In this document: piece by piece, positions 25,643 through 36,071 of the stretch
Numbering within the stretch: the stretch's first letter is position 1
How the letters are laid out: every line of letters starts with the position of its first letter
Assembly (NCBI GenBank): GCA_965199915.1
Contig: OZ241348.1
Coordinates: forward strand, 1,612,001 to 1,676,000
Direction: 5' to 3'
DNA length: 64,000 nucleotides
Source of the DNA: VXYL01 sp965199915
Lineage (GTDB): Bacteria > Pseudomonadota > Gammaproteobacteria > Pseudomonadales > Azotimanducaceae
The notes under the pieces: generated by a model
What the model was told of the DNA's origin: nothing
Database searches by the model: none
The model's input: the letters and a program-made list of their open reading frames with translations, nothing else
Position numbers and translations under genes: made by a program

Positions 25643-28600
25643 GTGCCCACAGGGGCCCAAGAATTGGTTGGCAGGCGCATCGAGCTGCCTGGGCACTTCG
25701 TTGGCCCGGTGACCGTCGAGCATGCCCGTCCCCTTGGGAACGGCGTGGAGCTGCGCGTTCGCTTGGCGAACGGCGAGCTCGACGAAACGGTGCTTGCGCC
25801 GGAGGATTTGACGTGCCTAGAGCAAGACAGTCGTGGGGAGGCGACAGCGGCGCGGACGCCCGCGGATGCCGAGAAGCTCCGGTTGCTGGTGGAGTCAGCC
25901 CGCATCCGCCTTGCCTACGCCTACGACCACCAGTTCGCCGTCAGCCTCTCGGGCATCCGCACGTTGCCCCACCAGATCGAAGCCGTCTATCTCAAGATGC
26001 TGCCGCAGCCGCGGCTGCGGTTCCTGCTCGCGGACGACCCCGGCGCCGGCAAGACCATCATGGCCGGCCTGCTGATCAAGGAGCTCAAGCTCCGCCAAGC
26101 GATTGACCGTTGCCTCATCCTCGTGCCGGCGCCGCTGACCATTCAATGGCAGGACGAGCTGCTGCGTTTCTTTGGCGAGCCCTTCCACATCGTCCACTCG
26201 GCCAACGACCAGCAACAACTTCTCAACCCTTGGGAGCGCGAGCCGCAGGTCATCGCATCCATCGACTACGCCAAGCAGGACGCAGTGAGGGAGCGGGTGT
26301 GGCAGCAACGGTGGGACCTCGTCATCATCGACGAAGCCCACAAGTGCAGCGCCTACACCAAGCGAGCCAAAGGGCGCGACGAAGTGGAGCGCACCAAGCG
26401 CTACCAGCTCGCGGAGCGCCTCTCCGACCAGTGCGACAACCTGCTCATGCTCACCGCAACGCCGCATCACGGCAACGACGACCGCTTTGCCCACTTCATC
26501 CGCCTCTTGGATCGCGACCTCTTCCCGGAACCGCACCGTCTCGGCACGCAAGCCAAGGACATCCGGCGCGACATTCTGCGCTTGGGCGAGGGCTGCCCGT
26601 GGGCGCTCCGGCGCTTGAAGGAAGACCTGAAAGACACCAGCGGGCGGCGCTTGTTTCCCAACCGCCAAGTCAGCACCGTCAGCTTCAACCTCAGCGCCGC
26701 CGAATACGCCATCTACCAAGCCGTCAGCGCGTACATCAACGAATACCTGCCGCAGACGACCGGCCGGCGGCGGAACAGCGTGGCATTGGCCCGCACGGTG
26801 TTCCAACGACGCCTCGCCAGCTCCACGCGCGCTATTCACGAGTCGCTCATTCGGCGCCGCAAGAAGCTGCAGGATCTGGTGGACGAACTCGATGCGCTCG
26901 CGCCGTCGGAGCGGGCGCGGCGGCTGGCGCAGTTGCAAGGGCGGCTGGCGGATGCCGAACAGGATGAAGACGACCTGGACGAAGCGGCGCGAGACGACCT
27001 GGCGAACGACGCGACGGCGGCTGTCGAACTGGACCACCTACGGGCGGAGGTCGCCGCGTTGGCCGATCTCATCGATCGTGTCGGCCGGGTGCGCCAGAGC
27101 GGCCGGGACTCCAAGCTGGTTGCGCTGCGCGATTGCCGGAAGCAGGCGGAGTTCCAAGAGCTGCAGGACGGTCGCGGCAAGCTGCTGGTGTTCACCGAGC
27201 ATCGCGACACGCTGACCCACCTGCGCGAGCATCTGGATCGCTGGGGCTACTCCACTTGCGAAATACACGGCGGGATGAACCCCCACCAGCGCAAGCAGGC
27301 ACAAGAGGAATTCCGCACGAGCAGCCAGATCTGCGTTGCCACCGAGGCCGCGGGCGAGGGGATCAACCTGCAGTTCTGCCATCTGCTCATCAACTACGAC
27401 CTGCCGTGGAACCCCACGCGGCTGGAGCAGCGCCTCGGGCGCATCCACCGCATCGGCCAGCTGCGCGACGTGCATGCGTTCAACTTCGTGGCCACCTCGT
27501 CGGAGGACGGCGATCCCGTCATTGAAGGCCGCATTCTGGAACGGCTCTTCGACAAGCTGGAGCGCATGCGCGCGGCCTTGGGCGACCGCGTATTCGACGT
27601 GATCGGCGAAGTGCTTTCGCTCAACAACGTCAACCTGCCGGAGATGCTGCGCGACGTGGCCTACGAGCCAAGCGGGCTCGACGACCAGCTCGATCTCATC
27701 GAGCGAATGGACCCCGGCATGTTGGAACGGTACGAGCAGGCGACGGGGATCGCGTTGGCGCAGGCGCATGTGAACTTCGCCGCCTTCGCCAAGGCCAACC
27801 TCGAGGCCGAGGAACGCCGCCTGATGCCGCGCTACGTCGAGTCGCACTTCCTCGCCGCGGCGCGGCAGGTGGGCTTGCGTCCCGAAGCCCGTGCGGACGG
27901 CCTGTGGCGCATCGAGCGCGTTGCCGCCGACCTTCGATCCGAGCGGCTGAACGCCGTGCGGAAGCTCGGCAAACCAGCGCAGTCCTACCGCAAGCTCACC
28001 TTCTACAAGGAACACTTGGAGCAGAACAACCACTTGGACGCCATGCTCCTTGGACCCGGACATGCGCTCTACGCTACGGTGGAAGAGGCCCTGCAGCAGG
28101 CGCTCCAAGACATCCGCGGCCAAGCCGCCGTATTTGTCGACCCGGCAAGCGACGCCCCGTACCACCTGCACTTCTTCGAGATGAGCATCCGCGGTCAGAC
28201 GCCGGCTGGCGCACCAGTCAAGCTGTACGCGGAGCTGGTCGCCGTTCGCGAGGAGGTGGACGAGACTGCGCCGTACGACCAGCGCTACAGCGCGGTGCCA
28301 GCCGATGCGCTGATCGATCTCGCTGCACACCCGAATCCACCGGAACAGCTACCATCGTTGGACCACGCCGCCGCGGCCGACCATGTGAAGACGACCCTGC
28401 AGATGGACCGTCGCCGGAAGACCCAGCAGGAGCGCGAGCGCTACACAACCATCGCTCGGGACTACCTTGAGAAATCGTTCCAAGCCCGCATTCGCGCCGC
28501 GCAGAACCGGGTGATGGCGCTTCGCGCCAGAGAGCCGGGCGAAACCGGACGTCGCCTTGGCCCGCCAGCGCGCCGAACGCGACTTGGAGGATTTGCAGCG

Positions 28601-29144
28601 CACCCAAGCACAGCGCTTGGATGGCATGGACAGGCTGCGGGTCGCCCACCACGGCCCGGTCGTCCACGTTGCAAGCTGCTTGGTGACGCCGAGCGACGCA
28701 CCCGCCGACGATTACGCGGCAGGCGGAGTGGACGCGGCCTTGCGTCGACGCATCGAACTCGCCGCTGAGGACGTCGTGGTGGCCTACGAGGAAGCCCAAG
28801 GCCGCGAGTGCGAGCGCAGCCTTGCGCCGCCGGATGCCCAGACGGGCTACCGCGACCCCGTGGCGAGCGTCCGGCGAATCGAAGTGAAGGGCCGCCAGCG
28901 CGGGGGTACAATCCGCCTCACGACCAACGAGTGGTACAAGGCGCAGCAACTCGGCGACACCTACTGGCTGTATGTGGTCTGGGACCCGCTGGATGGCCCC
29001 GATCCGACGCCGGTGATGGTGCGGAACCCGGCCAAGTGCCTCGACCACGCCAAGCGGGAGGTGGTGGCCGCCCGGCACTACGACTTCCCAGCGGAGGCGG
29101 TGGAGAACGCAGCTATGGGAGCGGCGGGTGATGAGCGGGACTGA
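25643..29144 (+). pseudogene. SNF2-like helicase with C-terminal DUF3883, one frameshift (DrmD-like)
   Basis: Start GTG 25643 with AAAGGA 8 bp upstream. The helicase has Walker A DDPGAGKTIMAG (residue about 135), DEAH box IIDEAHK, LTATPHHGNDDRF, and motifs V-VI EAAGEGINLQFCH and QRLGRIHRIGQ. The reading frame is lost near 28548. Removing one base in ACCGGACG restores ETDVALARQRAERDLEDLQ, and the next frame supplies the C-terminal DUF3883 domain (RRIEVKGRQRGGTIRLTTNEW) up to the stop at 29144. This is the architecture of the large helicases of DISARM-like and related defence loci. The downstream protease gene overlaps its end. Sequencing error and true inactivation are both possible. Confidence 0.85.
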
Positions 29145-30065
29145 AGGCAAACGACCAAGCAACGAGGGCAAGCCCATCGCGGTGCTTCAAGCGTTTGCTA
29201 CTCTGCGGGGCAGGCCTGCGGTGTTTCTCTTCCTGCGAGAGTCGCTGGCCCTCCAGCACTTGCTGGCTCTCCAGTCCGAACTTGGCGACCGGGAGTTCGA
29301 GGAAGTCGACTTGGTGATCCACTCGGGCGGCGGAGACATAAACACTGCATACCAAATGGTGGAGCTGATCCGACTGCATGCGCAGCGGTTGTTCGCATGC
29401 GTTCTGTTCTACGCGAAGAGCGCAGCCACATTGCTTTGTTTGGGGGCCGACGAGATTTCCTAGACAAGCTGGCGGAGCTAGGCCCCTTGGACACCCAAGT
29501 GTACGAGGAGAAGAAGGGCGGCAAAGGGGATTTTGTGTCAGCGCTGAATCCCTTCAAGACCTTGGAGCAACTTCAGGCGCACTCTTTGCAGGCACTCGAT
29601 CGATGCGTGATGATGCTCGTGGCTCGCTCTGGCCTGAACGTGGACGAGTGCATCCGCCACGCGACCAGGTTCTCAGTCGGAACAACGGGCTCACTGTTTT
29701 CGAAGCTCAACCCAGAGAAGCTGGGCGAATACAGTCGGGCACTCGCGGTTGGCTCGGAGTACGGCGACAGGCTGCTGCGCAGGTTTTCCACTTGGGACGA
29801 TGAAAAGCGCTCTCGGGTTGTCGAGAAACTCGTGCATGGGTATCCGTCGCACGACTACATCATTGACTATCACGAACTCGATGAATTGGGCTTTACGGTG
29901 AAGCTCTTTGAAGATGCGGAACGCGCCGCGATACGTTCCGCTTCGCTAGCCGTGCTGCAGGCGGCCGAAGGGACCGAACAAGCGGAATCGCTGATCGCTC
30001 TTGTAGAGCCGACAAAGCCGACACGAAAGACTAGGATGAAAGCGCCAGAGGAGGCAGCATCATGA
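29131..30065 (+). pseudogene. SDH-type ClpP-fold serine protease in the defence cluster, one frameshift
   Basis: Start ATG 29131, overlapping the helicase stop. First frame: VDLVIHSGGGDINTAYQMVE (oxyanion-hole region) and YAKSAATLLCLGADEI with the catalytic-type Ser of the SDH/Clp fold, then an early stop at 29461. The adjacent frame continues LDKLAELGPLDTQVYEEKKG, exactly where the family continues after GADEI, and runs to 30065. Adding one T in the T-run at about 29456-29458 gives DEIFLDKLAELG. The last about 150 residues are helical, with an LGEYSRALAVG region and a basic tail. A ClpP-fold protease between a helicase and a DNA methylase is unusual. Confidence 0.78.
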
Positions 30066-30295
30066 GCAATACGCAGTGGGGGCATGTAGCGGATGACTCC
30101 AGCCAACCTGAATCGCTGCGGGAGGTCATCAAGAAAGGGCAGTCGGAGAGCCGGATTCTCGTTCGTCAGATCTACCGCGAGCAAATCGAAGACGGTGTGC
30201 GGTCGAAGATCGCGCGTTTGATGCGCCGTAGCCGCGACCCGTGGTACACCGTGGAAGACGACGCGAAACCCACCCGGGACACCGCCTCGTCGTGA
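30062..30295 (+). CDS. 77-residue protein between protease and methylase genes
   Basis: Starts with an ATGA overlap on the protease stop and ends 18 bp before the methylase start, so all three are read together. The 77 residues are hydrophilic (SLREVIKKGQSESRILVRQI, then EDGVRSKIARLMRRSRDPWYT) and predicted mostly helical with a basic middle. I do not recognise a family. It could be an adaptor or DNA-binding subunit of the cluster, inferred from coupling alone. Confidence 0.6.
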   Translation: MSNTQWGHVADDSSQPESLREVIKKGQSESRILVRQIYREQIEDGVRSKIARLMRRSRDPWYTVEDDAKPTRDTASS

Positions 30296-32205
30296 ATCGC
30301 CGAGCCCAGCGCCGTGGAGGGTGACGACCGCAGGCTGATTGAGGACTACCTCCCCCTCAACGCGATCAACGCCATCGCGTCGAAGGAGAAACTGCACCCC
30401 CGGCGCTATGTGGAGCTGGTCCACTACTGGCCGGCGAGGCGTCCGATCACGGCGTGCCGCGCGGCCATCTATGCCGCGCTCGTTGGGGCGCCGGATACGG
30501 AGCAGGAACGCGCCGAAGCCGGCGATTTCGTTGCCCGACTAGCTGCCTACAAGCCGCATGGCGTGGATGTCGACGAAGCGCAGCGGCACATTCGAGAGCA
30601 CAACGGCGGGGAACGCCCAAAGGTGCTGGACATGTTCGCCGGGGGCGGTGCCATTCCGCTGGAAGCTGCGCGGCTGGGCTGCGACAGCCACGCGCTCGAC
30701 TACAACCCGGTGGCGCACCTGATTGAGCTGTGTACGTTGGTCTACCCGCAGAAGTACGACAACGCGCTGGCCGCGGATTTCAAGGAATGGAGCGGCTTGC
30801 TCCTCAAACGCATGGAGGCCGAGGTTGGCGACCTGTACCCGCCAGTGCGGATCCCTGAGTCGGGAGACGTGTCGAACCAGTCCCGGCTCTTCGGCACTGC
30901 TGCCAAGACAGATGGCGAAACGGTGCAGCCCGCAGCCTACATTTGGGCCCGAACAGTGCCGTGCGCGCGTCCGGGTTGCCCAGCCGCCGTTCCCTTGGTG
31001 CGGCAGGCGTGGTTGCGCAAGAAAAACGGCGCGGTGGCTTCGATTCCGAGCGTGGAAGACGGCGACAAGCTGCGCTGGCGGATCGTTTCGGGCAAGTCCG
31101 TCAAGGACGTTTCCGCGCAAGCCGGACAAACCGGCGCGGGGCAGGCGGTTTGCGTGGCGTGCGGGACGCCGGCACCGACGGCTTACGCGAAGGAAGTGGC
31201 GGTCAACGGGCGCTTGGGTGAGTCTCTGGCGGCTTTGGTTGTCAATGGGAAGCGGTCCAAGCTCTACCTCGACCCAACGGTTTCCGCAATCCCAGACCGT
31301 GAGACCTGCACTAGACGGTTAGCGCGGTTGCTCAAGGCATCCGGCTTGGCGAGCCTTGACGAGCGGATGAACACCGAGGACTCCACGACGGTCGCCGGTC
31401 GAGGCTGGGGCATCGAGCTCTGGCGTGAGCTCTACACCCCTCGCCAACTGCTGGTGCTTTTCACACTCATCAAGCACATCCGCGCCGCCCATGCCGAGAT
31501 GCTTGCCGCGGGCATGGACGAGGAAAAGGCCAAGGCACTTGCCACCTATCTGGCCATGGCCTTCAGCCGCTTGGTCGTGGCATTCAACAAGTTCACACGC
31601 TGGGAGAGCGCGGTACAGCGGACGATGGCGGCAATAGGCGACCGACAAGCCATCAAAATGGTCTACGACTTTTCGGAGATCAACTGCTTGGCCAAGACGC
31701 AAGGCTGCCTTCCGTTCGCGCTCGACAGAGAACTCTTTTGCATGCGCGAACTGGCCAAAGTTCGCCAGACGGCAACCGTCACGCGAGGTGATGCGGGCCG
31801 CCTGCCCTACGAAGACGCCACCTTTGACGCCATCGTCACCGACCCGCCCTATTACAGCAGCATCTACTACGCCGACCTCTCGGCGTTCTTCTACGTCTGG
31901 CTGCGGCGCATTCTTGGCGACCTGCATCCAGAACACTTCACGCTCCCCACGCCGCCCAAGCGGCGCGAAGCAGTAGCCCAGCCAAGCGAACACGACGGCG
32001 ATGTCGAACGGGCGAACCTGCACTACCAAGACACGATGCGACGCGCCTTCGCCGAGGCGAGGCGCGTCTTGAAGCCCGGCGCTCCTTTGGTGTGCGTGTA
32101 CGCGCATCGCACTACGGAAGGTTGGACGACGCTGATTCGCGCCTTGGTGGATGCCGGAATGACCGTAACGGAAGCCTGGCCGGTACAAACAGAGTCCAGT
32201 ACTAA

Positions 32206-33516
32206 AGTGTTTCGCATAAATAAACACTTCAATTGAGCGTTTTCTTATTTGGCGAAACCATGTAGTTCCAATCGCCGTGAAACGCGGAGCGCCTGATGCG
32301 CACGCCGGCCAGTTCCTCGTCGCTCACCTTCACGCCGGTCGGGTACTCGTTCTCGTCCAGTTCCGCCCGGATCGACAGCCCACCGCGCGTCGTCGTGTTG
32401 GCGATCAGCTCCACCACCGCCTCGCGGCTGACCAGCGGGCGCCCGCGCCAGTTCTCCGTGATCCAGCAGAACATCCGGTGCTCGATCTTGTTCCACTTGC
32501 TGGTGCCCGGCGGGAAGTGGCACACCGACACCTCCAGCCCCGTGGCGTCCGCGACGCGCTGCAGCTCCAGCTTCCACAGCCGGTTGCGCGGCCCGTTCGA
32601 GCCGCCCGCGTCCGCCGTCGCCAGCAGGCGCTTCGCGTCCGGGTACGCGTGGCGTCCCATCCGCTCCCACCAGCGCCGCACCGACTCCGCCGCGAAGGAC
32701 GCCGTGTCGTGGTCCACGCCCACGCTCACCCAGCCGTTGTTCGCCGCCAGGTCGTAGACTCCGTACGGAATTGCCTTGCCCAGCTCCTTGTCCTTGAAGT
32801 CGTGGACCAGCACCTTCTCCGGCTCCCCCTTCGGATGCCATTCCCTGCCGCCGTTGCGGAAATTGCCCACCAGCTCCTTCTTCTTCGTGTCCACCGACAC
32901 CACCGGCTCGCCGCGGCCCTGGAACGTCTTCGCCTTGCGGTTGACGTGCCGGAACTGCGCGTCGCGGTCCGGGTGCTGCCGGCCCTCCACCGTCTTGCGG
33001 TTCGACTGCAGGCTGTAGCCCAGGTCGTGCAGCAGGCGGTTCACCGTCCGCTCGCTCGCCGGGTGGCCCTCCTTCCCCAGAGCCTCCGACAGCCGCGCCG
33101 CGCTCAGCGTCGTCCACAGCAGCGGCCCCGTCGGATCCCCGCGCGTCGCCGGGTCGACCAGCCGCCGCAGCGCCTCCACCAGCCCCGCGTCCTTCTCCTC
33201 GACGCGCTTCCGGCCCGCGCCCGGCGCCCGCTGCCGCCCCGACGACGAAACGCCCCCCGGTCCCGCCGAATCGATCTCCCGCAGCCCCGCGTGGATCCGG
33301 CTCCGCGACATCCCCGTCGCCTCCGCCACCCCCGTGACGCCGCCCCGGCCCAGCGACCGCGCCTCCGCCGCCGCCCACAGCCGCTTCGCCCGCTCGTCCA
33401 GAACCCGTTCCAGAACCAGAAACTTCCCACGTATCGACTGCGTGACGGCGTCTTCCATGACCATCGAGCCTCCTTGCCGAAGACCTCTATCGTAGCATTT
33501 ATAGGAGCGAGACGCC
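32206..33516 (-). mobile_element. ISAzo13-family insertion sequence inside the methylase gene
   Basis: TAA flanks both sides (32203-32205 and 33517-33519), and the imperfect terminal repeats read AGTGTTTCGC at the left and GCGAGACGCC at the right. Deleting the element plus one TAA restores the methylase reading frame. Length 1,311 bp, one transposase on the minus strand. Exact ends may be off by 1 bp, because CTAA could also be the duplicated target. Confidence 0.85.
32229..33464 (-). CDS. ISAzo13-family transposase
   Basis: The 411-residue protein begins MVMEDAVTQSIRGKF and has an N-terminal HTH (GGVTGVAEATGMSRSRIHAG). The DDE domain carries VVSVDTKKKELVGNF (first Asp), LLATADAGGSNGPRNRLWK (second Asp) and CHFPPGTSKWNKIEHRMF (catalytic Glu). 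The PPGTSKWNKIEHR motif and length are diagnostic for ISAzo13 transposases. The frame is intact, so the copy may be active. Confidence 0.93.
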   Translation of the reverse strand: MVMEDAVTQSIRGKFLVLERVLDERAKRLWAAAEARSLGRGGVTGVAEATGMSRSRIHAGLREIDSAGPGGVSSSGRQRAPGAGRKRVEEKDAGLVEALRRLVDPATRGDPTGPLLWTTLSAARLSEALGKEGHPASERTVNRLLHDLGYSLQSNRKTVEGRQHPDRDAQFRHVNRKAKTFQGRGEPVVSVDTKKKELVGNFRNGGREWHPKGEPEKVLVHDFKDKELGKAIPYGVYDLAANNGWVSVGVDHDTASFAAESVRRWWERMGRHAYPDAKRLLATADAGGSNGPRNRLWKLELQRVADATGLEVSVCHFPPGTSKWNKIEHRMFCWITENWRGRPLVSREAVVELIANTTTRGGLSIRAELDENEYPTGVKVSDEELAGVRIRRSAFHGDWNYMVSPNKKTLN

Positions 33517-34390
33517 TAAGCTCAACACCTTGGACGCGGCGGCGTTGTCTTCCAGTATCTTTTTCGTCTCACGCAGACGCGAAGACACCGCGACTGTTGG
33601 CCAATACGAGACGCAAGTGGAACCGGAACTGCAGCGCATCGCCCGCGAGCGAGTGACAACGTTGTGGGCTGGTGGCCAAGGTTGCGGCGGCGCGGACCTG
33701 CTGATGGCTGCGGTGGGTGCCGGCTTGGCCGCCTACACCCGCTTCGCCAAGGTGGAGTATGCCAATGGCGAGCCGGTTCCTGCCGAGCGCTACTTGCGCG
33801 AAGTGGAAGGGGTGGTGCTCGACGTCATGCTGGACGAGATTTTCGGGATGCGCGGCAGCGCGGTCGGCACAGTGGACCGAGTAACGTGCTTCTACATCCT
33901 TTGGCGATTCACCTACCGGGAGTCCAGCGTTGAGGCCGGCGACGTGTATGTCTTCAGCTATCCGCAGGGTGTGGAGATGGATGGCCCCCATGGACTTTCG
34001 GGGCCGAGCCCGGCGCTGGTCGAGAAGCAAGGTAGCAAGTTCCGCGTAAGGAATTACCAAGAGCGTGGGCAGGCCGAACATCTTGGCACTGACAGCGAAG
34101 CGCCGGCAGCGCTGATCGACGTCATACATCGGGTGCTGTGGTTGATCGACAACCGGCCAACCGAGTTGCGGGACTTCCTGCAGGCGGCTCAGCCGAATCA
34201 GGAAGCCCTGCGGCTGGTCGCGCAAGCGCTCTGCACCCCCGTGCTTGCCCGTTCCGTCGCGCAAGAGACGCCCACCGCAGAGCTGTCCGCACTTTCCAAG
34301 CTGAACGCCAATTGGCGGCCAGTGGTGGAGGGCGGTGCCTTTGCCCAAGCGATGGAGAGCGAAGCCAAGGGCCAAGCCGAACTGGAACTA

Positions 34391-35577
34391 GTGGTTCGAT
34401 TCCAAAACACCATTTCTGTTGGCTGTTTAATGGCATGATGGCGGTGGCATTTGTGCAAAGCCCAAGGAGGGGACGGCAATGGTTGCGAAGAAGCGTGCGG
34501 CGTTGGAGTTGGCGGACGACGAGAGGCTGGAGTTGTCGGCGGTGTCGCGTTCGCGGACGGAGCCGCACGGTCGGGTGGAGCGGGCGCGGATCATGCGGCG
34601 TTTGAACACGAACCGACCGAAGGTGGAGCGGTGCGTGGACAAGGCGCTGTCGGTCGGCGCGGTGGCGGCGCTGGAAGACCTGCCGGGACGGGGCCGGAAG
34701 CGGGAGATCACGGAGGAGGCGCGGGCGTGGCTGGTGTCGCTGGCGTGCCGCAAGCCGAAGGAGCTGGGCCACGCGCAGGAGTTGTGGACGATGGCGCTGC
34801 TGGCGGAGCACGCGCGGATGCACTGCCGCGAGGAGGGGCATCCGAGCCTGTCGTTGCGGCGCAGGCGCTGCGCCCGCACAAGGTGGAGTACTTCCTGGAG
34901 CGGCGCGACCCCGAGTTCGACAAGAAGATGGCGCAGGTGCTGCATGTCTACCGGGAGGTGAAACTGCTGCGGGAGGGCGGGAAGGCGGGCGGGCCGCTGC
35001 GCGCCTACGTCTCCTACGACGAGAAGCCGGGCATCCAGGCGCTGGGGACGACGACGCCGGACCGGCCGCCGCAAGCGGGGAAGCGCGCGGCGGTGGGACG
35101 CGACCACGAGTACGTCCGCCACGGCACGGCGACGCTGATGGCCGGCCTCGACCTGCTGACCGGGCACGTCCACGGCGCGGTGGTGGACCGCCACCGCAGC
35201 CGCGAGTTCGTCGACTTCCTGCGCCAGCTCGACCGCGCCTACCCGAAGCGGGCGCTGGTCCGGGTGATCCTGGACAACCACTCCGCGCACGTCTCGAAGG
35301 AGACCCGCGCCTATCTGGCGAGCGTGCCGAACCGCTTCGAGTTCGTGTTCACGCCGAAGCGCGGCTCGTGGCTGAATCTGGTGGAGTCGTTCTTCGGCAA
35401 GCTGGCGCGGACGCTGTTGCGCGGCATCCGCGTGGACTCCGTGGACGAACTCAAGGAACGCATCCTGCAACACTTGGACTGGCTCAACGCCGACCCCGTG
35501 GTGTTCAAGTGGAGCTACCGGATGGACGACTTGGCTGCGGCGTGAAGTCATAGAATGGTATTTTGGAATCGAACCAC
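34391..35577 (+). mobile_element. IS630-family insertion sequence inside the methylase gene
   Basis: Inverted ends GTGGTTCGATTCCAAAA (from 34391, and reversed up to 35577) are bounded by a TA on each side (34389-34390, 35578-35579), the TA target typical of IS630/Tc1-like elements. Length 1,187 bp. The end sequence happens to resemble a tRNA T-arm (GGTTCGATTCC) but no tRNA is present. Confidence 0.9.
34479..35545 (+). pseudogene. IS630-family transposase in two frames
   Basis: The first frame (ATG 34479) gives the N-terminal HTH part (MVAKKRAALELADDERLEL to CREEGHPSLSL). A frame shifted by -1 continues AAQALRPHKVEYFLERRDPEF with the DDE residues in AYVSYDEKPGIQ, VRVILDNHSAH and GSWLNLVESFFGKL (Glu). 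Compared with family members, about a dozen residues seem missing between HPSL and LRPHK. The break therefore looks like a small deletion plus frame change rather than the programmed frameshift some IS630 elements use. It is probably defective unless complemented. Confidence 0.7.
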
Positions 35578-35789
35578 TAGTCGCGTGTCTCCTTGCCACT
35601 CTGACCCGGACGACTGGGTGCGGACGGCTTCCGCGGTGGTTCTGACCGAGGCGGTCTCGGCTCCGGCCGTGTGGCGGAGACGTTTAGACCCGCCCCTTCT
35701 ACGCGCACATCCCGTCCCTTTGCGACGCGCACGTTGAGCCGCGACTCCGTCGTTGGCTTCCCTTCGCTTGGACCTTTTGACTTGCCCAC
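35577..35789 (-). CDS. Possible 70-residue basic protein at the methylase 3' end
   Basis: GTG start at 35789 with AGAGGTGAG upstream, a good ribosome site. The sequence (MGKSKGPSEGKPTTESRLNV to SRPGQSGKETRD) is Arg/Pro/Ser-rich with no known domain. Its stop TAG is formed by the CTAG at the IS630 target and would also exist without the element. It is convergent with and overlaps the methylase tail. It could be a chance open frame in G+C-rich DNA. The remaining stretch 35790-35875 shows nothing else. Confidence 0.3.
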   Translation of the reverse strand: MGKSKGPSEGKPTTESRLNVRVAKGRDVRVEGAGLNVSATRPEPRPPRSEPPRKPSAPSRPGQSGKETRD

Positions 35790-36020
35790 GGCTCACCTCT
35801 TCTTCAACCTTCAACGAACAGGAATGCACAATGCCCCGGTACATTCAGCTTGTCAACGGCCTTGGGCCACGAGAACTACCCGCCCGCTTGGCGAAACCCA
35901 GGCCAGTCCGCCCTGGCCTGCACGGTGCAGCGCACCATATGCGTTAACTTGTTTTTTCATTAAAAATCAAAGTATTGCGACATTTGCGGCTTTCTACGGC
36001 GTGGCGGTTCGGTCAGAGAG

Positions 36021-36055
36021 GCCGAAATGTCTGGCCATTCATCCAGCATTTCGGC
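36021..36055 (-). terminator. Hairpin at the transposase 3' end inside the IS4-type element
   Basis: GCCGAAATG (36021-36029) pairs with CATTTCGGC (36047-36055) around a 17-nt loop, 17 bp beyond the transposase stop. There is no strong T-run, so termination is a guess; it may also shield the element from outside transcription. Confidence 0.35.
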
Positions 36056-36071
36056 TAGCGACATCGCTGGT

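Larger units (their letters stand above)
30314..35645 (+). pseudogene. DUF1156-type adenine-specific DNA methylase interrupted by two IS elements
   Basis: The gene occupies 30314-32205, 33517-34390 and 35578-35645. The N-terminus (YWPARRPITACRAAIYAALVG) is DUF1156-like. SAM motif LDMFAGGGAIPLEAARLGC (residue about 105), paired CxxC knuckles (CARPGC, CVACG) and the catalytic DPPYYSSIYYADLSAFFYVW follow. At 32205 an ISAzo13-type element breaks it. After removal the frame continues ...TESST-KLNTLDAAALSSSIFF. At 34390 an IS630-type element breaks it again, and removal gives an end about 23 codons later at 35645. All joins use exact target duplications. Without excision the C-terminal third is not made as one protein. 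Confidence 0.82.

Noticed and set aside
34391..34405. GGTTCGATTCC looking like a tRNA T-arm, present twice
   Set aside because: It is the terminal inverted repeat of the IS630-type element; no acceptor or anticodon stem fits around it.
35753..35947. 64-residue plus-strand frame with MPRYIQLVNGLG
   Set aside because: It runs through the IS4-type target site into the element end and overlaps the tail of the AlbA_2 gene; no independent support.
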